DNA from: a virus
DNA length: 64,000 nt
Virus record (IMG/VR): IMGVR_UViG_3300032132_000004
Location: 1 to 64,000 of that record
Direction: 5' to 3' (one strand)
In this document: one piece after another, positions 1-6,868 of the stretch
Numbering within the stretch: the first letter of the stretch is position 1
How the letters are laid out: the number at the start of each line of letters is the position of its first letter
The notes under the pieces: generated by a model
Told to the model about the DNA's origin: nothing
The model's input: the letters and a program-made list of their open reading frames with translations, nothing else
Database searches by the model: none
Position numbers and translations under genes: made by a program

Positions 1-329
1 TCGTAGATATTGGTTAGAAGATCATCTGTATCATAGTGTACTGCTTTCCCGAATTCTTTAGCTTTTCCAATAATCCTAGCGGTGTAGTTTCCACCGAAGT
101 TGGAGAGGTTTTGCGTGAACACGATGTCTGCCCACTTCATGTCCTCAAACGTCCAGCCCTCCTGCCAAGCCCCTGTCTTCTCGTCAATGCCGAGAGGGTT
201 CTTGTTCCATCTAACCTCTACTCGGTCAGGGTAAAGCTCCTCTAGCTTCTTGATGGGAGCTATGATGCGATAGTATGAGCAGCCACCCTCGTTAGCTGGC
301 ACAGCAAGGATTTTGATTTTCTTGGACAT
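1..329 (-). CDS. Glycosyltransferase-like protein, N-terminal part (runs off the window)
   Basis: An open frame on the minus strand starts at ATG 329 and has no stop before the window edge, so about 109 N-terminal residues are visible. They begin MSKKIKILAVPANEGGCSYY and contain an R-x5-P segment soon after, then an acidic 'HYDTDDLL' stretch near residue 100. This look (a short beta strand, a Gly/Cys/Tyr/Tyr loop, later an Asp-rich D-x-D-D motif) is one I associate with phage-encoded GT-B type glycosyltransferases, which modify DNA or surface sugars. The catalytic half lies outside the window, so the assignment is tentative. The start has no Shine-Dalgarno; a TATAAT box sits 5 bases upstream (335-340), as at six other starts here. 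It lies downstream of the tRNA-like RNA at 354-430. Confidence 0.55.
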   Translation of the reverse strand, partial: MSKKIKILAVPANEGGCSYYRIIAPIKKLEELYPDRVEVRWNKNPLGIDEKTGAWQEGWTFEDMKWADIVFTQNLSNFGGNYTARIIGKAKEFGKAVHYDTDDLLTNIY

Positions 330-334
330 GATTT

Positions 335-340
335 ATTATA
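335..340 (-). promoter_or_regulatory. TATAAT box 5 nt before the ATG at 329 (possible leaderless promoter)
   Basis: On the minus strand the sequence reads CTATAATAAATC and then ATG. TATAAT is the bacterial -10 consensus, yet only 5 bases separate it from the start codon, so transcription should begin at or next to the ATG. No Shine-Dalgarno is visible. The same arrangement recurs at 2257, 14543, 14558, 15639, 15656 and 18872. Confidence 0.5.
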
Positions 341-353
341 GTGTAAAAAGAAA

Positions 354-430
354 GAGGGGGCCAATAGGAATTGAACCTATTCCTCAATGGTATTAACCAG
401 ACGATCCTGTCCGAAGACGCTCGCCCCCTC
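354..430 (-). tRNA. tRNA-like cloverleaf RNA, non-canonical; isotype not assignable
   Basis: Read on the minus strand, an 8-bp closing stem (GAGGGGGC with GCCCCCUC) encloses three hairpins in 77 bases. The last hairpin is a textbook T arm: stem AUAGG/CCUAU with loop UUCAAUU, which fits the T-loop consensus UUCRANY. The first is a tiny GUC-UUCG-GAC hairpin with a stable UUCG tetraloop in the place of a D arm. The middle one is UGGU-UAAU-ACCA, a 4-bp stem with a 4-base loop. I could not find a 5-bp anticodon stem with a 7-base loop and U33, so no anticodon can be named. CCA is not encoded. It may be a degenerate tRNA or a tRNA mimic. It lies between the lipoprotein terminator and the glycosyltransferase-like gene. 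Confidence 0.4.
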
Positions 431-465
431 TCCCTTAAATATTATAGAGAATATTTTGTGTAGAT

Positions 466-499
466 AAAAAAAGGGAGAAGAAATATTACTTCTTCTCCC
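466..499 (-). terminator. Rho-independent terminator
   Basis: On the minus strand GGGAGAAG pairs with CTTCTCCC around a short loop and is followed by a run of T. It lies directly after the lipoprotein gene (stop at 512) and would end the transcript of the replication operon before the tRNA-like RNA. Confidence 0.8.
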
Positions 500-511
500 T
501 ATAGATAGATA

Positions 512-1054
512 TTACTCTTCGGCTTCTACTTCAAGCTCTTCTGCGAAGGTTTCTTTAGTAGTTTCAGAAGAGTGGCTTGCTCCTATAGCAGATACTACGC
601 TAGCAAGTGCCCCACCCAGGTCAACGTTCTTATCAGTAGGAACGATGGCTTTAACAGCTTTGACATAGTGCTGACGCTTACGCTGGCTGAACAGAGTTAG
701 CACGCCTTCCCACGCCACAAGGGAGGGAACGAACGCTTTAGCAATACCAAAGACAGCACCTACAGCACCATCAAACGTGGAACCATCCGTAACGCCCCCA
801 GCAGCTACGAAAGCAGCACCATCTTTAAGCTGGGATTTATTGGCGATAACAACTACTGTGTCCTCACCAACCTTTTCCTTAACGGAAGCAGGAAGGTCTG
901 CGGTAGGAACAACAACTCCTACCTCTCCTTCAGCTAGTTGATCTTGTGTAGTAAAGACTGTGCCTTCTGCGAAAAACCCTCCTAGGGCCTTGCAGGACAT
1001 GAAACCAAAGCCTAGTGCGGCAGTGGCTAGTAGTGTAATAAGAATATTTTTCAT
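512..1054 (-). CDS. Small membrane lipoprotein of unknown function
   Basis: A 180-residue protein with an N-terminal lysine, a hydrophobic stretch and a likely lipobox ending at Cys21 (FMSC). This is slightly off the usual L-[AST]-[GA]-C pattern but fits a lipoprotein signal. Residue +2 is Lys rather than Asp, so outer-membrane sorting would be expected if the host uses the Lol rule. A second hydrophobic segment lies near residues 95-120 (AVGAVFGIAKAFVPSLVAW), and the C-terminus is strongly acidic. I recognise no family. It is the last gene before the terminator at 466-499, preceded by AAGG 9 bases before the ATG, directly downstream of the gp32-like gene. Phage lipoproteins in such positions can act in superinfection exclusion or lysis; either is inference only. 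Confidence 0.7.
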   Translation of the reverse strand: MKNILITLLATAALGFGFMSCKALGGFFAEGTVFTTQDQLAEGEVGVVVPTADLPASVKEKVGEDTVVVIANKSQLKDGAAFVAAGGVTDGSTFDGAVGAVFGIAKAFVPSLVAWEGVLTLFSQRKRQHYVKAVKAIVPTDKNVDLGGALASVVSAIGASHSSETTKETFAEELEVEAEE

Positions 1055-1060
1055 AAGTAA

Positions 1061-1807
1061 TTAACCTTGTAGTTTTTTGAGGTAATCATCGTCTGAGACA
1101 TCCTCTTTAGGTGCCTCAGATTCCTGAGTAGTCTCAAGGGGAACACCAATAAGGTTGCTCACCATCTTCTTCACTTCCTCATAGTCTTCTAGCTTAACAA
1201 GCTCATGAATTTCATGAAGACTATCCATTGCGGTAGCGATTTCCTTCTTCGTACCAAGAACAGTTTCTTTGGGACGAGGTTGGGACTGATCGTATTTAGG
1301 CCACTCACCTTCCATCATCTTCACAATTTTAAAATCGTGACCTGTTTCTACGTCTGTAATATCACCATAATCATCGTCTAGGATGGCTCCAATGATACTA
1401 TTGAAGAGCATTACGCCGATGGAAAGAATCTTTACTTCCTCAGTTTCTCGGTCTAGAATGTTCATGTAGTAGCGTGCGCGGGGCTTGATGACCCGTGCAA
1501 GAACTTCGTCTTCCTGCTTACCAGTCTTCCAAAGACCGAAGTAAAGGTCACACATGGGACATGCTTCCCCGTGAACCTTACGGCAGTGTACGTTCCTAAC
1601 TTCCTTAAGATTGTCAAGTGATTTAGGAACCCTGTGAATCTTAGTCTCTGCATAGAACTGAGACTCTTCATCCTTCCAAGGCATGATGCGGACGAGGTTA
1701 GATCCTTCAGGGATCTTGTAAAAGTTATTGATGAAATCCCCACCACCTTCGGCGGGTTTATTAAGTTGTTCGTGCTTTGCTCTTAGAGCGTCGAGGTCGA
1801 TAGCCAT
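1061..1807 (-). CDS. gp32: Single-stranded DNA-binding protein, gp32-like
   Basis: A 248-residue protein that coats single-stranded DNA at the replication fork and recombination intermediates. The evidence is the gp32 layout: a short basic N-terminus, an OB-fold core starting near residue 30 (NFYKIPEGSNLVRIMPW), a zinc-binding insert with His58/His74, Cys75, Cys83 and Cys86 (HC ... CPMC), and an acidic C-terminal tail (EDVSDDDYLKKLQG), which in T4 docks partner proteins. T4 gp32 is about 300 residues, so this one is compact. The start at ATG 1807 has AAGGA upstream. It sits next to the UvsY-like mediator, the natural partner that loads recombinase on gp32-covered DNA. Confidence 0.9.
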   Translation of the reverse strand: MAIDLDALRAKHEQLNKPAEGGGDFINNFYKIPEGSNLVRIMPWKDEESQFYAETKIHRVPKSLDNLKEVRNVHCRKVHGEACPMCDLYFGLWKTGKQEDEVLARVIKPRARYYMNILDRETEEVKILSIGVMLFNSIIGAILDDDYGDITDVETGHDFKIVKMMEGEWPKYDQSQPRPKETVLGTKKEIATAMDSLHEIHELVKLEDYEEVKKMVSNLIGVPLETTQESEAPKEDVSDDDYLKKLQG

Positions 1808-1825
1808 GTTTAGTTTCCTTAGTTA

Positions 1826-2257
1826 TTAGTTGTATAGTTTAGTTTCGGCTCGTTTATTAGAAGACAATTGCACCAGCATGTCTCGTTTATGTTCAAGGGA
1901 ACGAACCAATCCTTTGAGCATCTCGTATTTGAACGTAGCTTCGTTCAAGTATAATTGTTTTGTGTTGTATCTCTCGTCTGAGAAGACAAGATCATCCAAG
2001 TCTTTAGCGGTTAGCTTGACACTAGAATTACCCTTAGCTGTCTTACGGAACAGGGATGAATACTCATCAAGCTGTGTGCTCCTGTCGTTGACCATCTTTT
2101 TAGCTAGGCTCATGAGTCCGTAGTAATACGAATAAATGGAAGCCTGCTTAGACATCTCCTCCTCTACCCTATTCTCATCAAATAAAGTGAGGGCATCTGT
2201 GATGCCTTTGTAGTTGTCCCAGGTGAAATCATCTAGTGATTCTGTTAGTGTTACCAT
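1826..2257 (-). CDS. UvsY-like recombination mediator (tentative)
   Basis: A 143-residue, mostly helical protein rich in Lys, Asp and Glu, with a central YYYGLMSLAKKMVNDR helix and a C-terminal helix GLVRSLEHKRDMLVQL. Length, helical pattern and position beside the gp32-like gene match T4 UvsY (137 residues), which helps the UvsX recombinase displace gp32. Similarity is structural in flavour rather than residue by residue, so I hold it as tentative. No UvsX is visible in the window. The start lacks a Shine-Dalgarno; a TATAAT box is 5 bases upstream. Confidence 0.5.
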   Translation of the reverse strand: MVTLTESLDDFTWDNYKGITDALTLFDENRVEEEMSKQASIYSYYYGLMSLAKKMVNDRSTQLDEYSSLFRKTAKGNSSVKLTAKDLDDLVFSDERYNTKQLYLNEATFKYEMLKGLVRSLEHKRDMLVQLSSNKRAETKLYN

Positions 2258-2262
2258 GCTGT

Positions 2263-2268
2263 ATTATA
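2263..2268 (-). promoter_or_regulatory. TATAAT box 5 nt before the ATG at 2257 (possible leaderless promoter)
   Basis: The minus strand reads CTATAATACAGC and then ATG. The box-to-start distance is 5 bases and there is no Shine-Dalgarno. This would drive the UvsY-like, gp32-like and lipoprotein genes as a short operon ending at the terminator at 466-499. Confidence 0.5.
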
Positions 2269-2271
2269 GGT

Positions 2272-2655
2272 CTAGGTCTTAGATTGTTTGTTAATATTAG
2301 TTATAAATTTAGGGTCTTTTAGCTGATCTGAGTTGTTAGAAGACTTTGGGGGATTCGGGTTGGGGGCTGGGAATAGCTGCTTAAACTGTTCTGCTGTGAC
2401 CAGACAATAGGTTCCTGTTTGATCCCTTGCAACGTAGTCCCCAGGGGCTCCCTTTATCGTAGTTATTTTAGGGTCTTGGGTGCCTTGCTTTACCAAGCCA
2501 AAAGGTACACTGATTAGGAAAAAGTCCTGTTGGTCCTTGGTTTTCACTACCTCTGTAGGATAGGTGAATACCCACCTTCCTCCGATGTATACGGAAAGGG
2601 CTGTTAATGATCTGTTCCTCCTGAGGAGGATATCTTTACTGTTTATGTCTTTCAT
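2272..2655 (-). CDS. Hypothetical protein (PGDYV-type small domain)
   Basis: A 127-residue protein I cannot name. Its middle contains 'GAPGDYVARDQTG' followed by 'YCLVTAEQFKQLF'. This resembles a small domain found in many phage and bacterial proteins, in which a PGD-[YW] turn is followed by a ligand-like beta hairpin and a helix ending in F-x-x-x-Y/F. The C-terminal 30 residues are Pro/Asn/Ser-rich and probably unstructured. There are no membrane segments. It lies between the metalloprotease-like gene and the UvsY-like gene, in the same direction, so it is transcribed with the replication genes. Confidence 0.6.
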   Translation of the reverse strand: MKDINSKDILLRRNRSLTALSVYIGGRWVFTYPTEVVKTKDQQDFFLISVPFGLVKQGTQDPKITTIKGAPGDYVARDQTGTYCLVTAEQFKQLFPAPNPNPPKSSNNSDQLKDPKFITNINKQSKT

Positions 2656-2662
2656 ATATTAT

Positions 2663-3007
2663 TTAGTCTTTACTGAAGATAAACTCAAAGAGTTCTTGAT
2701 TCATAGACGCCAGGAGCATAATAGTATTAGTTGACACAGTTACAAGGAATTCGTTGGTATATTTAGGCATGTCCTCTTCCTCCTCTGGGTCCATCCCCAC
2801 TAGCTCATAAACAATATGCAGTAGCTCATGTAAAAGAGTCTGCTTGTACAGGCTTATAGTCTGCTGATTAGGGTTAAGGTACATTATACTTTCGTCAAAC
2901 TCTAACTTACCGTCTGCACCTTCCATAACCTTATGCTTAATCTCAAAGGTTCTTAGGTTAGAATGTACTACCATAGGGTGCTCAGGAATAGTTAGTTTTT
3001 TAGCCAT
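2663..3007 (-). CDS. HELLH-motif zinc metallopeptidase-like protein
   Basis: A 114-residue protein with the motif LLHELLHIVYELVG in its middle. The H-E-x-x-H pattern binds zinc in metallopeptidases, the Glu serving as general base. Around it are a predicted beta sheet before the motif and helices after it, which fits a minimal zincin-like fold. The substrate is unknown. I choose the ATG at 3007 rather than a longer frame reaching 3034. It has GGAG 6 bases upstream and lies 1 base after the helicase stop, the tight spacing seen elsewhere in this operon. Its N-terminus is then MAKKLTIPEHPM. The place among replication genes does not reveal its role. Confidence 0.7.
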   Translation of the reverse strand: MAKKLTIPEHPMVVHSNLRTFEIKHKVMEGADGKLEFDESIMYLNPNQQTISLYKQTLLHELLHIVYELVGMDPEEEEDMPKYTNEFLVTVSTNTIMLLASMNQELFEFIFSKD

Positions 3008-3008
3008 A

Positions 3009-4313
3009 TTATTCTCCAGGCAGAGGGGACTCACCTTGTTCCATCCTAAGTGTTCCGTAATCTATATCCATGTGAACGATAAAACGGGGGCGTCCGTTGC
3101 GAGACTTGATAACATAAGCTCTCATCTTACCATTATCGTACTCTTCTTCTGTTTGGTTCAGAGAGATAGCGAAATCACAAGTTCTAATCTTACCGTAGGA
3201 GTCTCCTAGTTCGGCGTCTGTAATAACCTTAACCAAGCGTCCTTGCCTGTTGGTCTGGGTAGCAGTCCATACGAGCGTCTTGTGCTCCATGCCTACCCCT
3301 CTAAGCTCCTCTGCGATGCGCTGCTGAGCAAGATACTCCTGTTGGATCTCTCGAACGGGGCGTAGGAGTTCCAGATAGTCTACGATCAGGAGGTCAGGGG
3401 TGAAGTCCTCGTAGTTCTCAAGCTGAACCAGCAGGCTACGAATGGTATTGACCGAGGCCTGTCCAGTAGGCATCTCCTTGATAACCAATTCACTACCAGG
3501 GAACTGCTCTCGGAAGAGGTCCAAGCGTTCCTTGACGGTCAGTTGGTTAGAGGATTCTTTGAGCTTCTGCTGAGGAACCAAGGTCATAACAGAATCAAAT
3601 CTCTGTGCGATCTTATCCTCGCTCATCTCCAAGGACAGGTACAGTACCTTCTTACCCTCGGTCATAGCATGAACACCCTGGTTAACAAGGTACAATGATT
3701 TACCAGTACCAGGGGGAGCGACCACCATGGCTAGTTCTCCATTCCCAAGCCCACCTTCCAGTGATTTATCAAGAGCAGGAAGGATAGTCTTGTGCTTCAT
3801 CTCTGTCTTAAGATTGAAGACTCTATCCCAACGATCTTTCACACTATTGAAGTAGTTCTGTCCTACGTTGATATCCCTGCTAACAAGGAGAGCTTTGCGA
3901 ACGAGGTCTTCTACCTCCTCTGTCCTCTCTTCCTTGATTAGCGAAATACTTTCAGCAATGGCAATTTTCATCGCCTCCTTTTTGGCGAACCCCTCGACTA
4001 GATCAAGCAGGTACTCAGGGTTGCCTACGGTGGAGGCGTCGATGTTATTGACGAGGAGTAGCTCATCCTCATAATCAGATGCGTTCTCCCTACGACCTAA
4101 AGATGATTTAACATCTTGGGTAATAAAATCATCAGTGGGAAGTTTTCCGTACTCTTTATAGTGCTCCTCTACGACACTGAAAATCTTAGAGTGAGCAGGG
4201 TACTCAAAATAATCAGCCTTAACTAGGTTTATAATCTGATGATAGAAATCCTTATTGGATTTCAATAGGTAGAGAATACCCCGTTGGATATTGTCTGAAA
4301 AATCGTAGGCCAT
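3009..4313 (-). CDS. dnaB: Replicative DNA helicase, DnaB/gp41 family
   Basis: A 434-residue hexameric 5'-3' helicase that unwinds DNA at the phage fork. Residues 1-130 form the helical N-terminal domain (typical DnaB wording such as VKADYFEYPAHSKIF). The RecA-like motor has Walker A APPGTGKS at about 199-206, Walker B LLIVDYLELL near 307, and a later arginine-finger region (AYVIKSRNGRPRFIVH). The length is close to DnaB/gp41. The gene is flanked by a zinc-ribbon protein upstream (stop and start 1 base apart) and the metalloprotease-like gene downstream. No separate primase is visible in the window. Confidence 0.93.
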   Translation of the reverse strand: MAYDFSDNIQRGILYLLKSNKDFYHQIINLVKADYFEYPAHSKIFSVVEEHYKEYGKLPTDDFITQDVKSSLGRRENASDYEDELLLVNNIDASTVGNPEYLLDLVEGFAKKEAMKIAIAESISLIKEERTEEVEDLVRKALLVSRDINVGQNYFNSVKDRWDRVFNLKTEMKHKTILPALDKSLEGGLGNGELAMVVAPPGTGKSLYLVNQGVHAMTEGKKVLYLSLEMSEDKIAQRFDSVMTLVPQQKLKESSNQLTVKERLDLFREQFPGSELVIKEMPTGQASVNTIRSLLVQLENYEDFTPDLLIVDYLELLRPVREIQQEYLAQQRIAEELRGVGMEHKTLVWTATQTNRQGRLVKVITDAELGDSYGKIRTCDFAISLNQTEEEYDNGKMRAYVIKSRNGRPRFIVHMDIDYGTLRMEQGESPLPGE

Positions 4314-4314
4314 A

Positions 4315-4836
4315 TTACTGCTGCTTTTGGGGTTTAGAAATGTCTAAAGTCTCGCTACCAATGTCCTTGTAGCCCATCTTGTTAGCTTTATCATAGGCGT
4401 CCATGGTCAATTTTTTAGACCTTTCTACCTTTTCTGAGGCCTCTTTATCTGATAGCTTACGAACCTTACCATCTTCCGCTAGCTTTTCATAATTAATAGT
4501 AGCAGATTTGTAGCGGAAAGACTCATCATCCATAGCCTCTTTAGCTTTTTTAATTTCTCGCCTTAGGAAACGATCTCCAGACTGCTTATCATACCCCTCC
4601 TCTGCGTGCTTCTGATAGCGTCTCTTAATTGTATGGAAATCATTAGCTCCTGGGTTGCTAGAGTTACCAGCACCATCATCCTTGAAGGAGATACCAATGC
4701 CTGAGTTCCTCCAGTAGCGTTCGCTAAGCTTTTTACACTTAGGACACTTGGTTTTTTGCGGAGCCTTACCTAGCTTACACTCTCTGTCCCAGAAGATACT
4801 ACAAGGCTCACAGATCCATTCATATAATGTTAACAT
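4315..4836 (-). CDS. FmdB-like zinc-ribbon protein
   Basis: A 173-residue protein beginning MLTLYEWICEPC. Four cysteines in two pairs (ICEPC and CPKC, about 22 residues apart) form a zinc ribbon like that of FmdB-type small regulatory proteins. The remaining 120 residues are charged and probably helical. The function is unknown. Its position immediately before the helicase gene is where T4-type phages often keep a helicase loader or an accessory factor. That role is conjecture, since the sequence shows no gp59-like features. Confidence 0.6.
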   Translation of the reverse strand: MLTLYEWICEPCSIFWDRECKLGKAPQKTKCPKCKKLSERYWRNSGIGISFKDDGAGNSSNPGANDFHTIKRRYQKHAEEGYDKQSGDRFLRREIKKAKEAMDDESFRYKSATINYEKLAEDGKVRKLSDKEASEKVERSKKLTMDAYDKANKMGYKDIGSETLDISKPQKQQ

Positions 4837-6867
4837 TTAAAGAATATTAAGAATACCTGTTCCTTCCAACGCATTAAGAGTTGGGGTAGATGCTCGATAA
4901 TTTAAATCACAGCTAAGGCTTGAGTTCCAAGGCAAAAGCATCCTATCTGCTACCATACCTAATGCCACAGCAGCAAAACCTCTAGCTCTTTCTGTATGTG
5001 TATCATCGTTTAGTAGTTCAACCAAAGGATCAACAGATCTTGAGTCTCCAATAAAGGCTAGAGACATTACAATAGAAGCTTGCGTAGCAGTACTCCTAGA
5101 TTCTTTGAGCATCATAACCAAGTCTGGGACTAGGGAGTAGTCTCCCATGAGCCCAAGACTTATAGCTGCCTGTTGTATTAGTGCGGGTCGGAACTTAGAC
5201 TTACCTATAATTTCTTTAATGGGTTCGATAGCTTCACGCTCATTAAGTAATCCTAAACCCACACAAATGTAGCCCTTAGTAGGACCATCACTTGTTTTGC
5301 TGAGCTTTTTTAAGAGAAGACCCTCTACATCAAAAACTCCTGCTAGTCCAGTTGCTATACAAGCAGCACCTACTCTATTAGGAGATTTTTCAGACTCCAC
5401 TCCATCTAGAAGTACTTTAGAAATAATATCAGGAACAGGTAACTGCGCCTCCCTTAAGCGATTTGATAAAACACCCAAGGAAATGTAAGCCCATGGTTTC
5501 GCAAAACTCTTACCTTTTTGAACCTGGGTGATCAGGTACTTTTGGACCTCACCAGTGCCTGCCAAGCCATCAGGCCCAGTCCCTTGCTTGCTTCCTAGTG
5601 TAGCCAATGCAATCAAGGTAAACGATCTAGTCTGCTGGTCTGACACATTAACAGGAATCTTAAATAGAGCTTTCCTAATCTTCTTATCTATCTCATCATT
5701 GTCAGCGTCACCAAGTAACCCTAAGCCTATAACACAACTCTGCTGAACTTCTCTTTTCTCAGAGCTAGTGTACGTTAGTCTGCTGAGGAACTCATTGCAT
5801 ATAACCTCTTTGTAGAGTGCGTACTCCTCTTCATTAGCGTTAGCTATAGAAAAGCTTAAGGCCTCTGGTATGTGGGCACGGACCAAGTGATTATTTCTCT
5901 CGTTCTTAAAGTAATCTAGCAAAAATCTTACCTGCTCAACCCTAGCCTCTGTATCAAGGTTAAGCAACCCTAGGGAAACTACAGCAGCAATCTTTACATC
6001 TTTGTAGCTAGATTTATCCTCTACAATAATACCTCTTAACTCTGTAGAGATACTTGCTACAACTGCTGGGTTGTCTGATTCGCTAGCGATCAACCCTAAC
6101 GCATAAACAGCAAAGGTTCTAGTACGGAATGGAACCTCGTTGGTTCTCCCTACTGCCACCCTTCCTTCTCTAGTATCTAATACCAAAGCAGTTAGCAGGG
6201 GAATACTCTCTTCCGATCCTAAAATACCTAGAGCTAAGGCAGCAGTCTCTGAAATCTCTTGATTACTATCCTTTAGAAAAGGAATAATAACAGGTACAAA
6301 ACTATCCTGCACAGTTTGATTACCTATTTTAGCTAAGGACATAAGACATCCTGTGATAATGTCATTATTGTTTTGAGTCTCTAATGAATCTAAAAGAGCA
6401 GGAATAATTTTATCTCGTATAATTAAAGGACTAACTCCAATAATATCAGATGATTGATCCTTCTCACCATGACCTAAGAAGAAATCATCTCCACCAGTAC
6501 GTGGACCTCCTTTATGGATCTTATTCTTAAGAGCTAAGTAAGGATCTTTATTAAACTCCCACCAAAAAGACCACTGAGTTAGGTCTGGGCCTCCTAAACC
6601 TGCGGGAGAGGTAGGTTTGGCAGGACCTCCTCCTGGCTGTCCTGCGGGAGAGCCAGGAGAGGCAGGACTAGGGGAGCTAGGACCAGGGGATTTAGGACCA
6701 TTAGGAGTGGGTGTAGGACCAGGGGAGTTAGGACCTCCTCCACCTCCTCCTCCACCCCCTCCAGGGGGAACGGTATCTCCAGGCCCTCTATAGGTCCCTC
6801 CATGTCCGTAAAGAGAAGGACAACATACTAACACGAAAAAAACTACTAAACTTAAAAACTTACTCAT
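4837..6867 (-). CDS. Secreted Gly/Pro-rich HEAT-repeat protein of planctomycete type
   Basis: A 676-residue protein with a signal peptide (SKFLSLVVFFVLVCCPSLYG), then HGGTYRGPGDTVPPG and a Gly/Pro/Ser-rich linker of about 80 residues. Next comes a segment with QWSFWWEFNKDPYLALK, and then HEAT-like helical repeats from about residue 150 to the end (recurring AAxxLGxLG and IPLLxxLL patterns). HEAT solenoids are protein-binding scaffolds. I remember almost the same N-terminal wording in families of secreted HEAT proteins of Planctomycetes, and know of no classical phage counterpart, so acquisition from a planctomycete host is my inference. I chose ATG 6867 because AGGAGGTGAG lies 7 bases upstream; a longer frame to 6900 would overlap the ribonucleotide reductase gene and hide the signal peptide. 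It sits inside the replication operon. Confidence 0.75.
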   Translation of the reverse strand: MSKFLSLVVFFVLVCCPSLYGHGGTYRGPGDTVPPGGGGGGGGGGPNSPGPTPTPNGPKSPGPSSPSPASPGSPAGQPGGGPAKPTSPAGLGGPDLTQWSFWWEFNKDPYLALKNKIHKGGPRTGGDDFFLGHGEKDQSSDIIGVSPLIIRDKIIPALLDSLETQNNNDIITGCLMSLAKIGNQTVQDSFVPVIIPFLKDSNQEISETAALALGILGSEESIPLLTALVLDTREGRVAVGRTNEVPFRTRTFAVYALGLIASESDNPAVVASISTELRGIIVEDKSSYKDVKIAAVVSLGLLNLDTEARVEQVRFLLDYFKNERNNHLVRAHIPEALSFSIANANEEEYALYKEVICNEFLSRLTYTSSEKREVQQSCVIGLGLLGDADNDEIDKKIRKALFKIPVNVSDQQTRSFTLIALATLGSKQGTGPDGLAGTGEVQKYLITQVQKGKSFAKPWAYISLGVLSNRLREAQLPVPDIISKVLLDGVESEKSPNRVGAACIATGLAGVFDVEGLLLKKLSKTSDGPTKGYICVGLGLLNEREAIEPIKEIIGKSKFRPALIQQAAISLGLMGDYSLVPDLVMMLKESRSTATQASIVMSLAFIGDSRSVDPLVELLNDDTHTERARGFAAVALGMVADRMLLPWNSSLSCDLNYRASTPTLNALEGTGILNIL
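6622..6648. repeat. 27-bp exact repeat, copy 1 (second copy at 40610-40636)
   Basis: The 27 bases encode PAGQPGGGP in the linker of the HEAT-repeat protein. An identical stretch, in the same reading frame, occurs in the 915-residue virion protein 34 kb away. Confidence 0.9.
6753..6774. repeat. 22-bp exact repeat, copy 1 (second copy at 40441-40462)
   Basis: The 22 bases encode TVPPGGG just after the signal peptide of the HEAT-repeat protein. An identical stretch in the 915-residue virion protein encodes the same peptide. Confidence 0.9.
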
Positions 6868-6868
6868 T

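Noticed and set aside
2663-3034. Longer start for the metalloprotease-like gene at 3034
   Set aside because: ATG 3007 has a GGAG site and lies 1 base after the helicase stop.
6700-6780. G/C-rich poly-purine tract as a replication origin
   Set aside because: It simply encodes the poly-Gly/Pro linker; no iterons or DnaA-type boxes were seen.
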